This document shows, piece after piece, positions 45,403 through 54,918 of a stretch of 64,000 bases of DNA (within the stretch, counting starts at the first letter, position 1; each line of letters starts with the position of its first letter). The stretch lies in contig CP098528.1 in the NCBI GenBank assembly GCA_030440445.1, positions 2,046,001 through 2,110,000 on the forward strand, written 5' to 3'. Below the pieces are notes generated by a model. That model was not told where the DNA came from and made no database searches. It saw nothing but the letters and a program-made list of their open reading frames with translations. The stretch is from Halomonas sp. KG2. Lineage in GTDB: Bacteria; Pseudomonadota; Gammaproteobacteria; Pseudomonadales; Halomonadaceae. Made by a program: the position numbers and the translations under genes.

Positions 45403-47001
45403 CTAGTGCAAGTGGGCAGCTTCTATCAACGCTTTGGTATAGGGGTGCTGTGGGGCGGCGAGTACTTCCAGGCAATCGCCTTGCTCTACCACATCGCCAT
45501 CTTTTAGCACCATAATGCGGTGGGCCATAGCGCGCACCACGGCAAGATCATGGCTAATAAACAGGTAGCTTAGTTGGCGGCGTGCCTGAAGTTCTCGCAG
45601 TAGCGTGACCAACTGTTTTTGTACGGTCCGGTCTAATGCTGAGGTTGGTTCGTCCAGTACCAGTAGTTCAGGTTCTAGGATAATGGCCCGCGCCACTGCT
45701 ATGCGCTGGCGCTGTCCCCCTGAAAACTCATGAGGGTAGCGGGCAGCACAGCTTTCCGGCAGACCCACTTCTCGCAGCGTTCGATGCACGCGTTCGGTGA
45801 CTTCTGCATTGGTCAAGTTAGGGTAATGAAACTGCAGGCCTTCACTGACAATATCAAATACCGGCATGCGCGGAGAAAGCGCTCCGTAAGGATCTTGAAA
45901 CACCATTTGTAGCCGATGGCGCTGGCGTCGAAGCGTGTCGCCAGAGAGCTGGCTCAACGTGGCATTGCCCAGTATCACCTCACCTTGGCTAGCGACTAAT
46001 CGCATAACCGCTGACGCCAGCGTCGTTTTTCCAGAGCCTGATTCGCCAACAATGCCCAGCGTTTCGCCAGGGGCGATGGTTAGGTCGGTGGCTTTCAGGG
46101 CCTCAAAAGCGGGTGGCTGGCGCTGAAAAAGTCCTGTCCTCGGGCGCTTGAAGCTCACGCTAAGCTGGCGTGTGGTCAAAAGCGGCGTGGTATCGGCAGG
46201 CTCAGCAGGTCGGCCTTCTGGTTCGGCGGCAATAAGGGCTTTGGTGTAGTCGCTTTGGGGATTATTAAATACATCGGCAACGCTACCGGTTTCCTGGATT
46301 TTCCCTTGATACATGACGCATATCCGGTCTGCATGGCGACGTACCAAATTTAAGTCGTGACTGATAAACAGCACACCCATGCCGTGATGATCGCGGAGTT
46401 CTTTCAGCAGGGCTAAAATCTCTTGCTGAACGGTCACATCGAGCGCCGTCGTTGGCTCATCCGCAATCAGCAGTGCCGGATTATTGGCAATGGCCATGGC
46501 GATCATTACCCGCTGGCGCTGGCCGCCAGAAAGTTGATGTGGCCAGGCGTCAAGCAGTTCGTCAGGACGCGGTAGTTTGACTTGTTCTAACAGTGCCTTG
46601 GCCCGTGTACGTGCAGCCTGCCCGCTAAGGCCCTGGTGTAAACGAAGGGTTTCACCTATTTGCTTGCCAATGCGGTGAAGCGGGTTGAGCGACGTCATTG
46701 GCTCTTGGAAAATAAACCCCACCTGATTACCGCGAATACCATTCCAATCACGTTTGCCTAGTTGGTTAAGGTCGGTCTCTTCTAACCAGCGCTGACCGCT
46801 TACGCTAGCATTGTCAGGCAGTAAATTAATCGCGCCCAGTGCAGAAACCGACTTGCCCGAGCCAGATTCCCCCACGATAGCGAGCGTTTCGCCCGCATTG
46901 ACAGTGAGAGAGAGGGAATCAACAACGACGTTGCCATCGAAGGAAACAGAAAACTCGCTTAAGCGCAGTAGTGGTTTGGCAGTGTTTGCGTGATTAGGCA
47001 T
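45403..47001 (-). CDS. yejF: Peptide ABC transporter, tandem ATP-binding protein YejF
   Basis: The 532-residue protein contains two complete ATPase units in tandem: Walker [10 protein letters not shown] and GESGSGKTT, signatures [14 protein letters not shown] and [14 protein letters not shown], and two Walker B motifs ([24 protein letters not shown]). This fused form is characteristic of YejF. It energises import of peptides through YejB/YejE; in E. coli the substrate includes microcin C. It overlaps the yejE stop by eight bases and is the last gene of yejABEF. Confidence 0.93.
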   Translation of the reverse strand: MPNHANTAKPLLRLSEFSVSFDGNVVVDSLSLTVNAGETLAIVGESGSGKSVSALGAINLLPDNASVSGQRWLEETDLNQLGKRDWNGIRGNQVGFIFQEPMTSLNPLHRIGKQIGETLRLHQGLSGQAARTRAKALLEQVKLPRPDELLDAWPHQLSGGQRQRVMIAMAIANNPALLIADEPTTALDVTVQQEILALLKELRDHHGMGVLFISHDLNLVRRHADRICVMYQGKIQETGSVADVFNNPQSDYTKALIAAEPEGRPAEPADTTPLLTTRQLSVSFKRPRTGLFQRQPPAFEALKATDLTIAPGETLGIVGESGSGKTTLASAVMRLVASQGEVILGNATLSQLSGDTLRRQRHRLQMVFQDPYGALSPRMPVFDIVSEGLQFHYPNLTNAEVTERVHRTLREVGLPESCAARYPHEFSGGQRQRIAVARAIILEPELLVLDEPTSALDRTVQKQLVTLLRELQARRQLSYLFISHDLAVVRAMAHRIMVLKDGDVVEQGDCLEVLAAPQHPYTKALIEAAHLH

Positions 47002-48067
47002 GCTTGGCTTCCTGGGCGGGTGACTGATGCTGCTTCACATGTCGTGGGTCGAAGGCATCGCGAAGTCCTTCACCAATAAACACCAGTAGTGAGAGCATAA
47101 TGGCAAGCGTCATAAACGCGGTGATGCCAAGCCATGGAGCATGCAGGTTGTTTTTGCCCTGTGCCGCGAGTTCGCCAAGTGAAGGCGCGCCAGGTGGCAG
47201 ACCAAAGCCTAAAAAGTCCAGCGCGGTGAGTGTGCCAATGGCACCAGTGAACAGGAAGGGGATAAACGTCAGCGTGGCTACCATCGCGTTAGGTAGCACG
47301 TGGCGCCACATAATCAGCCGAGAAGGGAGTCCCATGGCCTTGGCTGCACGCACGTACTCAAGATTGCGTGCGCGCAAAAACTCGGCGCGCACAATATCAA
47401 CCAGTCCCAGCCACGAAAACAACAGCATGATGCCAAGTAACCACCAGAAACCGGGTTGCACAAAACTGGCCAATATAATCAGCAGAAATAGCACCGGTAA
47501 TCCCGACCAGATTTCCGTGATGCGCTGTCCGATGAGGTCTACTTTGCCGCCAAAATAACCCTGCACACCGCCCACTACTACGCCCAGTACTAAAGAGCCT
47601 GCGGTGAGCACCAGGGCAAAGGCAACCGATAGTCGAAACCCGTAAATGACTCGCGCTAATACATCACGCCCTTGATCATCGGTACCCAGCCAATGGCGCC
47701 TATCTGGCGGTGCAGGCGAAGGTCGTGTCATCAGCATATCGAGAGTTTGATAGGAGTAGGGAATCATCGGCCATAGCGCCCAACCGTGATCGCTGATTTG
47801 CTGTTGGACAAAGGGATCTAGGTAGTCGGTACGGGTGGGTAAGAAGCCGCCGAATTCGGTTTCCGGATAATCGACCAGTAGCGGTACATACCACTGCCCG
47901 TCATATTTCATTACGAGAGGCTTGTCGTTGGCGATCAGTTCAGCCAATAAGCTGATAATAAACAGAACGCCAAATAGCCACAGCGATACTCGGGCGCGGC
48001 GATTGGCTTTAAATGCTGCTAGGCGACGCAGCGTAATCGGCGAAAGACGCGAGCTGATAAATGTCAT
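46994..48067 (-). CDS. yejE: Peptide ABC transporter permease YejE
   Basis: The 357-residue permease has an N-terminal helix, a long periplasmic segment (FLPTRTDYLDPFVQQQI, DHGWALWPMIPYSY) and the C-terminal permease core with HWLGTDDQGRDVLARVIYGFR and EAA loop ARNLEYVRAAKAMGLPSRLIMWRHVLPNAM. The long periplasmic segment is typical of YejE relative to DppC. It starts two bases after the yejB stop. Confidence 0.93.
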   Translation of the reverse strand: MTFISSRLSPITLRRLAAFKANRRARVSLWLFGVLFIISLLAELIANDKPLVMKYDGQWYVPLLVDYPETEFGGFLPTRTDYLDPFVQQQISDHGWALWPMIPYSYQTLDMLMTRPSPAPPDRRHWLGTDDQGRDVLARVIYGFRLSVAFALVLTAGSLVLGVVVGGVQGYFGGKVDLIGQRITEIWSGLPVLFLLIILASFVQPGFWWLLGIMLLFSWLGLVDIVRAEFLRARNLEYVRAAKAMGLPSRLIMWRHVLPNAMVATLTFIPFLFTGAIGTLTALDFLGFGLPPGAPSLGELAAQGKNNLHAPWLGITAFMTLAIMLSLLVFIGEGLRDAFDPRHVKQHQSPAQEAKHA

Positions 48068-48069
48068 GT

Positions 48070-49143
48070 TTATGACTCCCTCGACGCAAAATCAATGCGT
48101 GGGTCTACCCATACATAGGTCAAGTCGGATATTAGCTTTAGCAGCAGCCCGATCACTGTATACAGAAATAGCGTTCCGAAAATGACGGGGTAGTCTCGCT
48201 GCATTACTGCCTCAAAGCCTAATAAGCCGAGGCCATCCAAGGAAAAAATTACCTCGATGAGCAGTGCGCCGGTAAAGAAAATGCCAATCATTGCAGAGGG
48301 CAGCCCAGCAATGATAATCAGCATGGCATTGCGGAAAACATGGCCATACAAAATACGCTGTTCGTCGGCACCTTTGGCCCGGGCTGTCAGCACGTACTGC
48401 TTATGAATTTCATCCAAAAAGCTGTTTTTGGTCAGCATGGTGAGAGTGGCAAAACTGCCAATCGCGGCAGCCAGTACCGGTAGGATGATATGCCAGAAGT
48501 AGTCTTTAGTTTTGCCCCAAGCGGATAGCTCGGAAAAATCGGGCGATGTTAAGCCGCGTAGAGGAAACCAATCCAGGTAAGTGCCACCAGCAAATACGAC
48601 AATAAGCAGAATGGCGAACAAAAAGCCCGGAATGGCATAGCCTACGATCACCAGACCTGAGGTCCAGACATCAAAGCGAGAGCCGTGTCGTAGCGCTTTG
48701 CGGATGCCTAAAGGAATAGAAATGAGATAGACCAGCAGCGTTGTCCATAAGCCTAATGAAATAGACACGGGCAGGCGCTCGATCATCAGTTCAATCACCG
48801 GTCGATCACGAAAAAAGCTGGTGCCGAAATCGAAGGTGAGATAGTCCACCATCATGCCGATAAACCGTTCATGAGCAGGTTTGTCAAAGCCAAATTGCTG
48901 CTCTAACTGCTCGATAAAGCGCGGATCGATTCCACGCGCGCCCCTAGAGTCATCACTAACTTGTATATCCGCGCCCCCCATATCCAGGCGCGTGCTTGCC
49001 ATGGCGTCGGCCCCCTCAAAGCGGGCCAGCATTTGGTCGATGGGCCCCCCAGGGGCAGCCTGAACAATCATGAAGTTAAGCAGCATGATGCCGAACAGGG
49101 TCGGGATCATCAGTAGCAGTCGGCGTAAGGTATAACGTGCCAC
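48070..49143 (-). CDS. yejB: Peptide ABC transporter permease YejB
   Basis: The 357-residue permease begins [20 protein letters not shown], like E. coli YejB, and contains [35 protein letters not shown] and the EAA loop [22 protein letters not shown] prefer the GTG at 49143, which has GGAG six bases upstream. The ATG at 49155 would add four residues and lacks a clear ribosome-binding site. It lies 99 bases after the yejA stop. Confidence 0.9.
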   Translation of the reverse strand: MARYTLRRLLLMIPTLFGIMLLNFMIVQAAPGGPIDQMLARFEGADAMASTRLDMGGADIQVSDDSRGARGIDPRFIEQLEQQFGFDKPAHERFIGMMVDYLTFDFGTSFFRDRPVIELMIERLPVSISLGLWTTLLVYLISIPLGIRKALRHGSRFDVWTSGLVIVGYAIPGFLFAILLIVVFAGGTYLDWFPLRGLTSPDFSELSAWGKTKDYFWHIILPVLAAAIGSFATLTMLTKNSFLDEIHKQYVLTARAKGADEQRILYGHVFRNAMLIIIAGLPSAMIGIFFTGALLIEVIFSLDGLGLLGFEAVMQRDYPVIFGTLFLYTVIGLLLKLISDLTYVWVDPRIDFASRES

Positions 49144-49242
49144 AGCGCGCTCCATGAGTAATTGGGGGCCAAAAGTTATTGCCGGTAAGCTGTTATAACG
49201 ATGTTGAAAGAATCTATGTTTGATGAATCTAGGTTGGCGAAA

Positions 49243-51123
49243 TCAGCGGCGTCGATGACGGCGTTGTAGTTCTGCTTCTCGATCGGTGTTTACCCACCAA
49301 GCGTCTAAATCCATGGCATAAGCTGGAAACGGTTCTGGGTAGCCAAATTTATCCCACACAGCAATCCGCGTTTCGCCTGAATGATAGTGCGGAATGACAT
49401 AAAAGCCCCAGCGCAGCACGCGATCAAGCGCTTGTGTAATAGTATCAAGCGTTTCACGGTCATCAGCACGAATCAGTTGCTCCACCAGCGCATCGACAGC
49501 CGGGTGGGCAAGGGCCATGCGATTGCGACTTTGGGGAGCCTCTGCGGCAGCACTGGTCCAAAAATCGCGTTGTTCATTGCCAGGATTGTTAGACTGAGGG
49601 AAATGGCTGATGACCATATCGTAATCGTAGCTGCGCACTCGGTTAAGGTATTGATTGATATCGACAATGCGTAGCGATGTTTGCACCCCAAGGCGTGCCA
49701 TATTGCGTAGCATGGGTTGCACAACACGCTCCAGGCCCGAGTCGTAGAGCAGTACTTCCAGGGTAAGCGGTCGGCCTGTTTCACCGTGCACCAACACACC
49801 ATCTTCTACGCGGTAGCCAGCGTCGCGCAGCAGATCAAGCGCAAGCCGCAGGCGTTCACGCAGCTCTGTGGGGTGTTCAATGGGCAGCGGGTCAGTGAAC
49901 AGTCGTTCTGAATGATGGGAGTCCATCAACGCTTCACGAAAGGGTTCGAGTAGCGCAAGTTCTTCTTCTGATGGCGTTCCAGTAGCTTCCATTTCAGAAT
50001 TTTGAAAAAAGCTTTCCGTGCGCCGATAGGTGCCATAGAAGATATTGGTGTTGAGCCAGGGGAAATCAAACGTGAGGCTCAGTGCTTCTCGAACCCTTGG
50101 GTCCTGAAACTTTTCTTCGCGTAAGTTGAAGACAAACGCCTGCATCATGGAGGGGTTAACATCGGGCACGGTAATCCGCTTAATTAAGCCGTCTTGGTAG
50201 GCAGGAAAATTATCATAGCCAATGGCCCAAGTGGCCGCACGTGCATCAGTTCTGAAGTCGGTAAGGCCTGCTTTGAAGGCTTCCCAGGCAATATCACGGT
50301 CGCGGTAGTACTCATAAACAACACGGTCGATGTTGTAGCGACCCACATTGACGGGCAAATTCTTACCCCAATAGTTGTCATCTCGTTGATAGACAATGCG
50401 CCGTCCAGGATCTACCTCGCTAATGCGATAGGGACCTGACCCAGGGTGTGCATCCAGGGTCGGAGAGCTGAAGTCGCGGGGTTCCCAGTAGTGACGAGGT
50501 AAGATAGGCAACTGGGCCACAATCAGTGGCAGCTCGCGTGACTCAGTGTCATTAAATTCAAAGCGCACTTGATGATCATTTAAGGCGACAGCGCGTTCGA
50601 CACCGGCGTAATAGCTACTGTAGAAGGGGTTGCCTTGTTCACGCAGCAGGTTCAGTGAGAACACCACATCATAGGCCGTTACCGGCTCCCCGTCCTGAAA
50701 GCGAGCTTCTGGGCGCAAATCGAACTCTATCCATCGGCGTTCAGGGTCCAGGCGGACGCCTTCTGCTAGCAGCCCGTACAAACTGAAGGGCTCGCCTGGA
50801 TTGCTGACCATCAACGAGTCATAAATATGTGAAATACCGGTAGCAGGCGTGCCGCGAATAATAAATGGGTTGGTAGAGTCGAAACTGCCCCCCACGGCGG
50901 TACGGGTAATCGTTCCGCCCTTGGGGGCGGACGGATTAACATGGGGGAAGTAGGCAAAATCGGGAGGTAGCTGCGGGCTATTGTAGAGAGATAGCCCGTG
51001 TACGGTCTCGACGGGGGTAGCGGTGTTGTTTTCGACGTCGTTTTCAGAAGCCAACAGCGACAGGCTCAACAGCAAGCCGCTGGTTAACAAAAGTACTTTG
51101 GTAAACAACACACCGCGTGGCAT
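49243..51123 (-). CDS. yejA: Periplasmic oligopeptide-binding protein YejA
   Basis: The 626-residue SBP_bac_5 protein has a signal peptide (hydrophobic stretch about residues 8-24, cleavage near LLASEND) and typical features: HGLSLYNSPQLPPDFAYFPHVNPSAPKGG, YDSLMVSNPGEPFSLYGLLAEG, TAYDVVFSLNLLREQ and EALSLTFDFPWLN. Length and motifs match YejA. AGGAAG seven bases upstream supports the ATG at 51123. Its leader holds an unusual 13-bp tandem array. It heads the yejABEF operon. Confidence 0.92.
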   Translation of the reverse strand: MPRGVLFTKVLLLTSGLLLSLSLLASENDVENNTATPVETVHGLSLYNSPQLPPDFAYFPHVNPSAPKGGTITRTAVGGSFDSTNPFIIRGTPATGISHIYDSLMVSNPGEPFSLYGLLAEGVRLDPERRWIEFDLRPEARFQDGEPVTAYDVVFSLNLLREQGNPFYSSYYAGVERAVALNDHQVRFEFNDTESRELPLIVAQLPILPRHYWEPRDFSSPTLDAHPGSGPYRISEVDPGRRIVYQRDDNYWGKNLPVNVGRYNIDRVVYEYYRDRDIAWEAFKAGLTDFRTDARAATWAIGYDNFPAYQDGLIKRITVPDVNPSMMQAFVFNLREEKFQDPRVREALSLTFDFPWLNTNIFYGTYRRTESFFQNSEMEATGTPSEEELALLEPFREALMDSHHSERLFTDPLPIEHPTELRERLRLALDLLRDAGYRVEDGVLVHGETGRPLTLEVLLYDSGLERVVQPMLRNMARLGVQTSLRIVDINQYLNRVRSYDYDMVISHFPQSNNPGNEQRDFWTSAAAEAPQSRNRMALAHPAVDALVEQLIRADDRETLDTITQALDRVLRWGFYVIPHYHSGETRIAVWDKFGYPEPFPAYAMDLDAWWVNTDREAELQRRHRRR

Positions 51124-51145
51124 TGGTAACTTCCTGTAGCAACGA

Positions 51146-51210
51146 AGGCTTAGAAACTGGGCTTAGCACCTGAACTCAGACCCTGGGCTTAGAACCTGGG
51201 CTTAGAAACT
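51146..51210. repeat. Five-unit 13-bp tandem repeat in the yejA leader
   Basis: Five contiguous 13-bp units run from 51146 to 51210, with consensus (+ strand) GGGCTTAGAAACT: AGGCTTAGAAACT, GGGCTTAGCACCT, GAACTCAGACCCT, GGGCTTAGAACCT, GGGCTTAGAAACT. The first and last units are nearly identical and the third is the most diverged. The array begins 23 bases upstream of the yejA start codon, so it is inside or just before the mRNA leader. The rest of the 194-base gap to mltD shows nothing recognisable. Confidence 0.8.
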
Positions 51211-51317
51211 TAGACACAACTGCTGAGTCACAGTGGCGGCGCTAATAGTAACTGAGACATAGCCAAGAAAGACTGCGTTTTAATCCTAGTTAACAAAGCC
51301 TGGTTAGATTCCCCAAA

Positions 51318-52523
51318 TTACCGTCCTGAAAGCGTCAGCAGTTGACCTGGCTTCAGTACCTCTGGCCGTTCAATCGCATTCCATCTGATCAGGTCTTGTT
51401 GCGTGACATTATAGCGTGACGCAATCACTGACAGGTTATCGCCACTTTCAACGCGGTGAACGCTTGGCGTGCTGGTTGACGCTAATGCAGTACTGTTTGG
51501 TTGCGAAAGCTGAGCTAACACCTGAGTGTCGACTTCTTCAGGCACAAGTAACGTCTGTGCGCTGCGTGGGTCAAGGCTGCCATTCAGCAAGCCAGGGTTT
51601 AGCTCGGCCAGCGCGGATTGACTAACATCCAGAAGCTGAGAGGCCTGTGCCAGGCTTACTGGCTGCTCTAGCTGAACTTTGGCAAAAGCGGGATCAGGAT
51701 GAATGTCGGGAAGTGAAACCCCGTACTGTTCCGGATTATTGATGATCGTCGCAATGGCTTTAAGTTTGGGAACGTACTGCATCGTTTCGTGGGGCAGTGA
51801 TAGTTCCCAGTAGTCGCCTGCAAGGCCTTGGCCCTGAGCTTGGCGTTGCGCACGGTTAACGGTGCCAGCACCGGCGTTGTAAGCGGCCAGCGAGAGCATT
51901 AGGTCACCCTCATACCACTCATCTGCCTGCATTTCCAGGTAATCAAGCGCTGCTGCGGTAGACGTCACAACGTCTAAACGTCCATCGTAGTTGCCGTTGC
52001 GAACCAGACCTAGTGCATCTCCGGTACCCGGCATAAACTGCCAAAGCCCAGCGGCTCCTCGATGGCTTCGGGCGCTGGGGTCGAAAGAACTCTCAACAAA
52101 CGGAATCAGCGCGATTTCTCCAGGAAGGCCACGCTCGCTCACTTGCTGGGTGATCCAAGCAAGCCAGGGAGTTGCTCGTTCCGTGATAGCGACAATATTT
52201 TGCGGGCTGGAACGGTAGTACTCTATCCACTTGTCGACACGTGCTTGAGCATCGGCGGGGAGATTTTTTTCCTGCCACTGGAAGCTGTCACGTAGTGTGC
52301 TCCAGGCATCTTGGGGTTGTAGCTCAAGTGCTTCCCAGAAGTGATGCTGAAAGGCATTGGGGCGGAAGTCGGGTAAAGCGGGCGCGTCATTGAGGGCGCT
52401 GTTAGATTGGTATGCTTCGGTAGTAGAGGCTTGAGAGCTGGCCGCTGCGGCTAAAAATAGGCTCACAATAACAGTGCTTCCAGCGCTTAGTAATAAGCGC
52501 TGGCGAATCGTTCGATAAGTCAT
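51318..52523 (-). CDS. mltD: Membrane-bound lytic murein transglycosylase D with one LysM domain
   Basis: The 401-residue periplasmic enzyme cleaves glycan strands of peptidoglycan. It has a signal peptide without a clear lipobox, an SLT catalytic domain with the active Glu in IPFVESSFDPSARSHRGAAG followed by LWQFMPGTG and SLAAYNAGAGTVNRA, and one C-terminal LysM domain (HRVESGDNLSVIASRYNV to LKPGQLLTL). E. coli MltD is a lipoprotein with two LysM repeats, so this version is reduced. I chose the ATG at 52523; a longer frame would start inside gloB. The pairing gloB-mltD is conserved in gammaproteobacteria. Confidence 0.88.
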   Translation of the reverse strand: MTYRTIRQRLLLSAGSTVIVSLFLAAAASSQASTTEAYQSNSALNDAPALPDFRPNAFQHHFWEALELQPQDAWSTLRDSFQWQEKNLPADAQARVDKWIEYYRSSPQNIVAITERATPWLAWITQQVSERGLPGEIALIPFVESSFDPSARSHRGAAGLWQFMPGTGDALGLVRNGNYDGRLDVVTSTAAALDYLEMQADEWYEGDLMLSLAAYNAGAGTVNRAQRQAQGQGLAGDYWELSLPHETMQYVPKLKAIATIINNPEQYGVSLPDIHPDPAFAKVQLEQPVSLAQASQLLDVSQSALAELNPGLLNGSLDPRSAQTLLVPEEVDTQVLAQLSQPNSTALASTSTPSVHRVESGDNLSVIASRYNVTQQDLIRWNAIERPEVLKPGQLLTLSGR

Positions 52524-52552
52524 AGTCGGTTCGTTTTTACTCGATAGCGTTC

Positions 52553-53320
52553 TTAAAAACGGTTCTTCCACTCGCGTAAAGTGGTGAACGTGGCGAGATC
52601 ATCATCATTGACCCCATGTGTACCTACTGCTTGACGCACACTATCGGTGCTCACGCGCAAGTAGGGGTTGATCTTCAGCTCGCGTCCTATCGTGCTGGGT
52701 AAGGTAGGTCGGTCTAACGCCCGAGCCTTCTCACACTCCTGCAGTGCATATTTAACGTCTTCGTTATCAGGATCTGCAGCACGAGCAAATGTTAGATTCG
52801 CTTGCGTATATTCATGCGCTGCAAAGACCAGCGTATCCTCTGGGAGTTCCGCTAAGGTTTGCAGAGATGCAAACATTTGCTCTGGCGACCCTTCAAATAA
52901 GCGGCCACAGCCACCACAAAACAGGGTGTCGCCGCAGAAAAGTAGCGCAGGAATTCCTGGAGTGAAGTAACTCACGTGATCTAATGTATGCCCTGGCGTG
53001 GCCATGACTTCAAAAAGACGCCCCATAATACGTACTTCATCGCCGTGCCCTACCTGTTCATTAATACCTTCAATAGTAGGATTGGAGGGGCCAATAACCC
53101 GAGGCGAGAAGCGTTTAATCAACTCTGTAAGGCCACCCGTATGATCATGGTGGTGATGAGTGATTAAAATCGTATCAAGCGTTAAGGATTCACGCTCAAG
53201 AAACTCAATGACAGGTGCTGCTTCACCGGGATCCACCACGCAAACGCTTTGACTGGTATCCTGTCTTAATAGCCAAATGTAGTTATCGCTAAGTGCGGGA
53301 ATCGGTGTCACGCTCATCAT
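52553..53320 (-). CDS. gloB: Hydroxyacylglutathione hydrolase (glyoxalase II)
   Basis: GloB hydrolyses S-lactoylglutathione to lactate in methylglyoxal detoxification. The 255-residue metallo-beta-lactamase-fold protein has the metal motif THHHHDHTGG, downstream ligands in TPGHTLDHVSY and FCGDTLFCGGCGR, HEYTQANL, and the C-terminal glutathione-binding domain. Two adjacent ATGs (53320 and 53317) are possible; the first is better spaced from AAGGA. It is divergent from the YafS-like methyltransferase, as in E. coli. Confidence 0.94.
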   Translation of the reverse strand: MMSVTPIPALSDNYIWLLRQDTSQSVCVVDPGEAAPVIEFLERESLTLDTILITHHHHDHTGGLTELIKRFSPRVIGPSNPTIEGINEQVGHGDEVRIMGRLFEVMATPGHTLDHVSYFTPGIPALLFCGDTLFCGGCGRLFEGSPEQMFASLQTLAELPEDTLVFAAHEYTQANLTFARAADPDNEDVKYALQECEKARALDRPTLPSTIGRELKINPYLRVSTDSVRQAVGTHGVNDDDLATFTTLREWKNRF

Positions 53321-53431
53321 GGGCGAGATCCTTTAGTTCAAAAAATAGACGCTCAATTAGACGCTTTCGAATGCGCTTACGCTGGCGTTCAAAACGTTAA
53401 AAAGCGTTTACTGTGGAGGGAAGCGCTGTTC

Positions 53432-54229
53432 ATGTCAACTTCGTCAACGGCAACTCGGCTCGCCCAGCAAATGGCGGAAAGCCAAGCATACTGGCAAACA
53501 GCGGCTGGCCGTTCGCTATGGGAGACGCAGCGAGCGTGTTTGGGGCCGTTGGTTGAGGGGCGCAAAGGTGGCCACAGTTTAGAGATGAGTATGGGCCCGA
53601 CGTTGATGACGATGTCAGCCATTCCTCATATCATTCGCTGGTCACCGACGAGAGCAATGGCGGAGGCTTCGTCCACTTTAGTCTGTCCACCAGATCACCT
53701 TGCCTTACCAGACCGCAGTTTAGAGGTGGTGGTTATTCATCATTGGCTAGAGCATTTGCCAGACGCCCATCACACGTTACAAGAGGCTGCTCGGGTAACT
53801 TCTGATAGCGGTGTGTTAGTTCTGTTTGGTTTCAATCCGCTAGGATTAAACGGGTTAACCCAGCGTTGGCGTAAGCAGCAAGGGAATTTCCCTTGGAGCG
53901 GACAGTGGCGTACGGCTAGCCGTTTGCGCGATTGGCTGGCGTTTGTCGATTTTGACGTAGAACGCGTAGACTATTGCTGTTTTCGGGGGCCGATGAGCAC
54001 CACCTGTGGAGAGCGCTGGGAAGCGTTGGGCCGCAGGCATAATTTACCGTTGGGTGAAAGTTACATGATTCAAGCGCAGCGGCGACAACGCCATGCGCCG
54101 GTAGAGCGTCTTAAATTTGGGTTGCGTGCACCGATCACTCCCACTTCTCTGGGAGCTACACGAACCGGTGTGTCTGCGCGATACCACTCAGGTCAACGTC
54201 GTCTAGAAAAGGATAGTGAAAGTGAGTAA
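53432..54229 (+). CDS. Class I SAM-dependent methyltransferase (YafS-like)
   Basis: The 265-residue protein has a Methyltransf_11-type core: the acidic stretch [31 protein letters not shown] and [16 protein letters not shown] are characteristic. The usual glycine-rich motif I is weak. The position between gloB and rnhA is that of E. coli yafS. The substrate is not known. Its last eight bases overlap rnhA. Confidence 0.82.
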   Translation: MSTSSTATRLAQQMAESQAYWQTAAGRSLWETQRACLGPLVEGRKGGHSLEMSMGPTLMTMSAIPHIIRWSPTRAMAEASSTLVCPPDHLALPDRSLEVVVIHHWLEHLPDAHHTLQEAARVTSDSGVLVLFGFNPLGLNGLTQRWRKQQGNFPWSGQWRTASRLRDWLAFVDFDVERVDYCCFRGPMSTTCGERWEALGRRHNLPLGESYMIQAQRRQRHAPVERLKFGLRAPITPTSLGATRTGVSARYHSGQRRLEKDSESE

Positions 54230-54731
54230 GCAAGCAACCGATGGGTTGCCTCGCGTTACGGTGTATACCGATGGGGCCTGTCGAGGAAATCCGGGCCCAG
54301 GTGGCTGGGGTGTAGTGCTGTCAAGCGGGCAGCATGAGAAGACGTTAAAAGGCTTCGAAGCAGATACCACTAACAATCGTATGGAATTAATGGCGGCCAT
54401 TATGGCGTTGCGAACGCTAAATAAACCGTGTGAAGTGGCTCTCTGGACCGATTCCCAGTATGTGCGCCAGGGGATTACTCAATGGATTCACAATTGGATT
54501 AAACGAGGCTGGAAGACAGCGGCCAAGCAACCGGTTAAAAACGCTGAGCTTTGGAAGACCCTTCACGAGGAAACACAGCGGCATCGTGTCGAGTGGCACT
54601 GGGTAAAAGGGCATAGCGGGCATCCCGGCAATGAACGCGCCGATGCGTTGGCTAACGAAGCCATTGATGAGCATAACAGGAGAGCAGCATGCGCCAAGTG
54701 CTGTTCTTCTATACACAAGACGTCTTTGTAA
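54222..54731 (+). CDS. rnhA: Ribonuclease HI with an altered C-terminal tail
   Basis: RNase HI cuts the RNA strand of RNA-DNA hybrids. The four catalytic carboxylates are present: Asp17 ([17 protein letters not shown]), Glu55 (NNRMELMAA), Asp77 (LWTDSQYV) and Asp141 ([10 protein letters not shown]), plus the basic handle WIKRGWKTA and HSGHPGN. I chose GTG at 54222, nine bases after AAAGGA; GTG at 54216 is too close. The protein is 169 residues. About the last 13 ([11 protein letters not shown] and neighbours) run across the remnant dnaQ start into foreign sequence and do not look like a family C-terminus, so the tail was probably changed when the island inserted. All catalytic parts are upstream of that point, so it should be active. 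Confidence 0.93.
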   Translation: MSKQATDGLPRVTVYTDGACRGNPGPGGWGVVLSSGQHEKTLKGFEADTTNNRMELMAAIMALRTLNKPCEVALWTDSQYVRQGITQWIHNWIKRGWKTAAKQPVKNAELWKTLHEETQRHRVEWHWVKGHSGHPGNERADALANEAIDEHNRRAACAKCCSSIHKTSL

Positions 54732-54748
54732 ACAGTATCCGAGTATAG
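54689..54748 (+). pseudogene. dnaQ: dnaQ 5' remnant at the island junction
   Basis: AGGAG (54678-54682) precedes ATG CGC CAA GTG at 54689, encoding MRQV, which fits the start of the DNA polymerase III epsilon subunit (MRxVVLDTETTG in relatives). The gene order gloB-yafS-rnhA calls for dnaQ here. After the fourth or fifth codon the frame diverges ([15 protein letters not shown], then stop), with none of the exonuclease motif DTETTG. The rest of dnaQ is not found in the window. The identification rests on position and four residues, so it is an inference. Confidence 0.5.
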
Positions 54749-54792
54749 ATAATTCAATGTTTTAATGCGAGATATAGAGTCGGTGTTCCCTT

Positions 54793-54840
54793 AAAATGTA
54801 AACGTTGACCTGTTTTTAGGTTTTCCTGTTTACATTTTTT
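54793..54840. terminator. Nested inverted repeat with T run beyond rnhA
   Basis: AAAATGTAAAC (54793-54803) and GTTTACATTTT (54828-54838) are perfect 11-bp arms, with a smaller ACCT/AGGT hairpin between them (54808-54821), and TTTTTT at the end. It can end rnhA transcription and, on the other strand, the helicase operon. Because it lies just inside the island boundary it could instead be an element end or recombination site. Confidence 0.5.
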
Positions 54841-54918
54841 ATCGCCTCCTCAAAGATTCATTAATCTCGACTGAGTATTCCAGGAACTGTTTAGACCGCT
54901 TAGGGAGAGCCTGTGTAG

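Noticed and set aside
51146..51210. Could the 13-bp array be a CRISPR or a phage attachment region?
   Set aside because: Units are too short, contiguous with no spacers, and there are no cas or integrase genes nearby.
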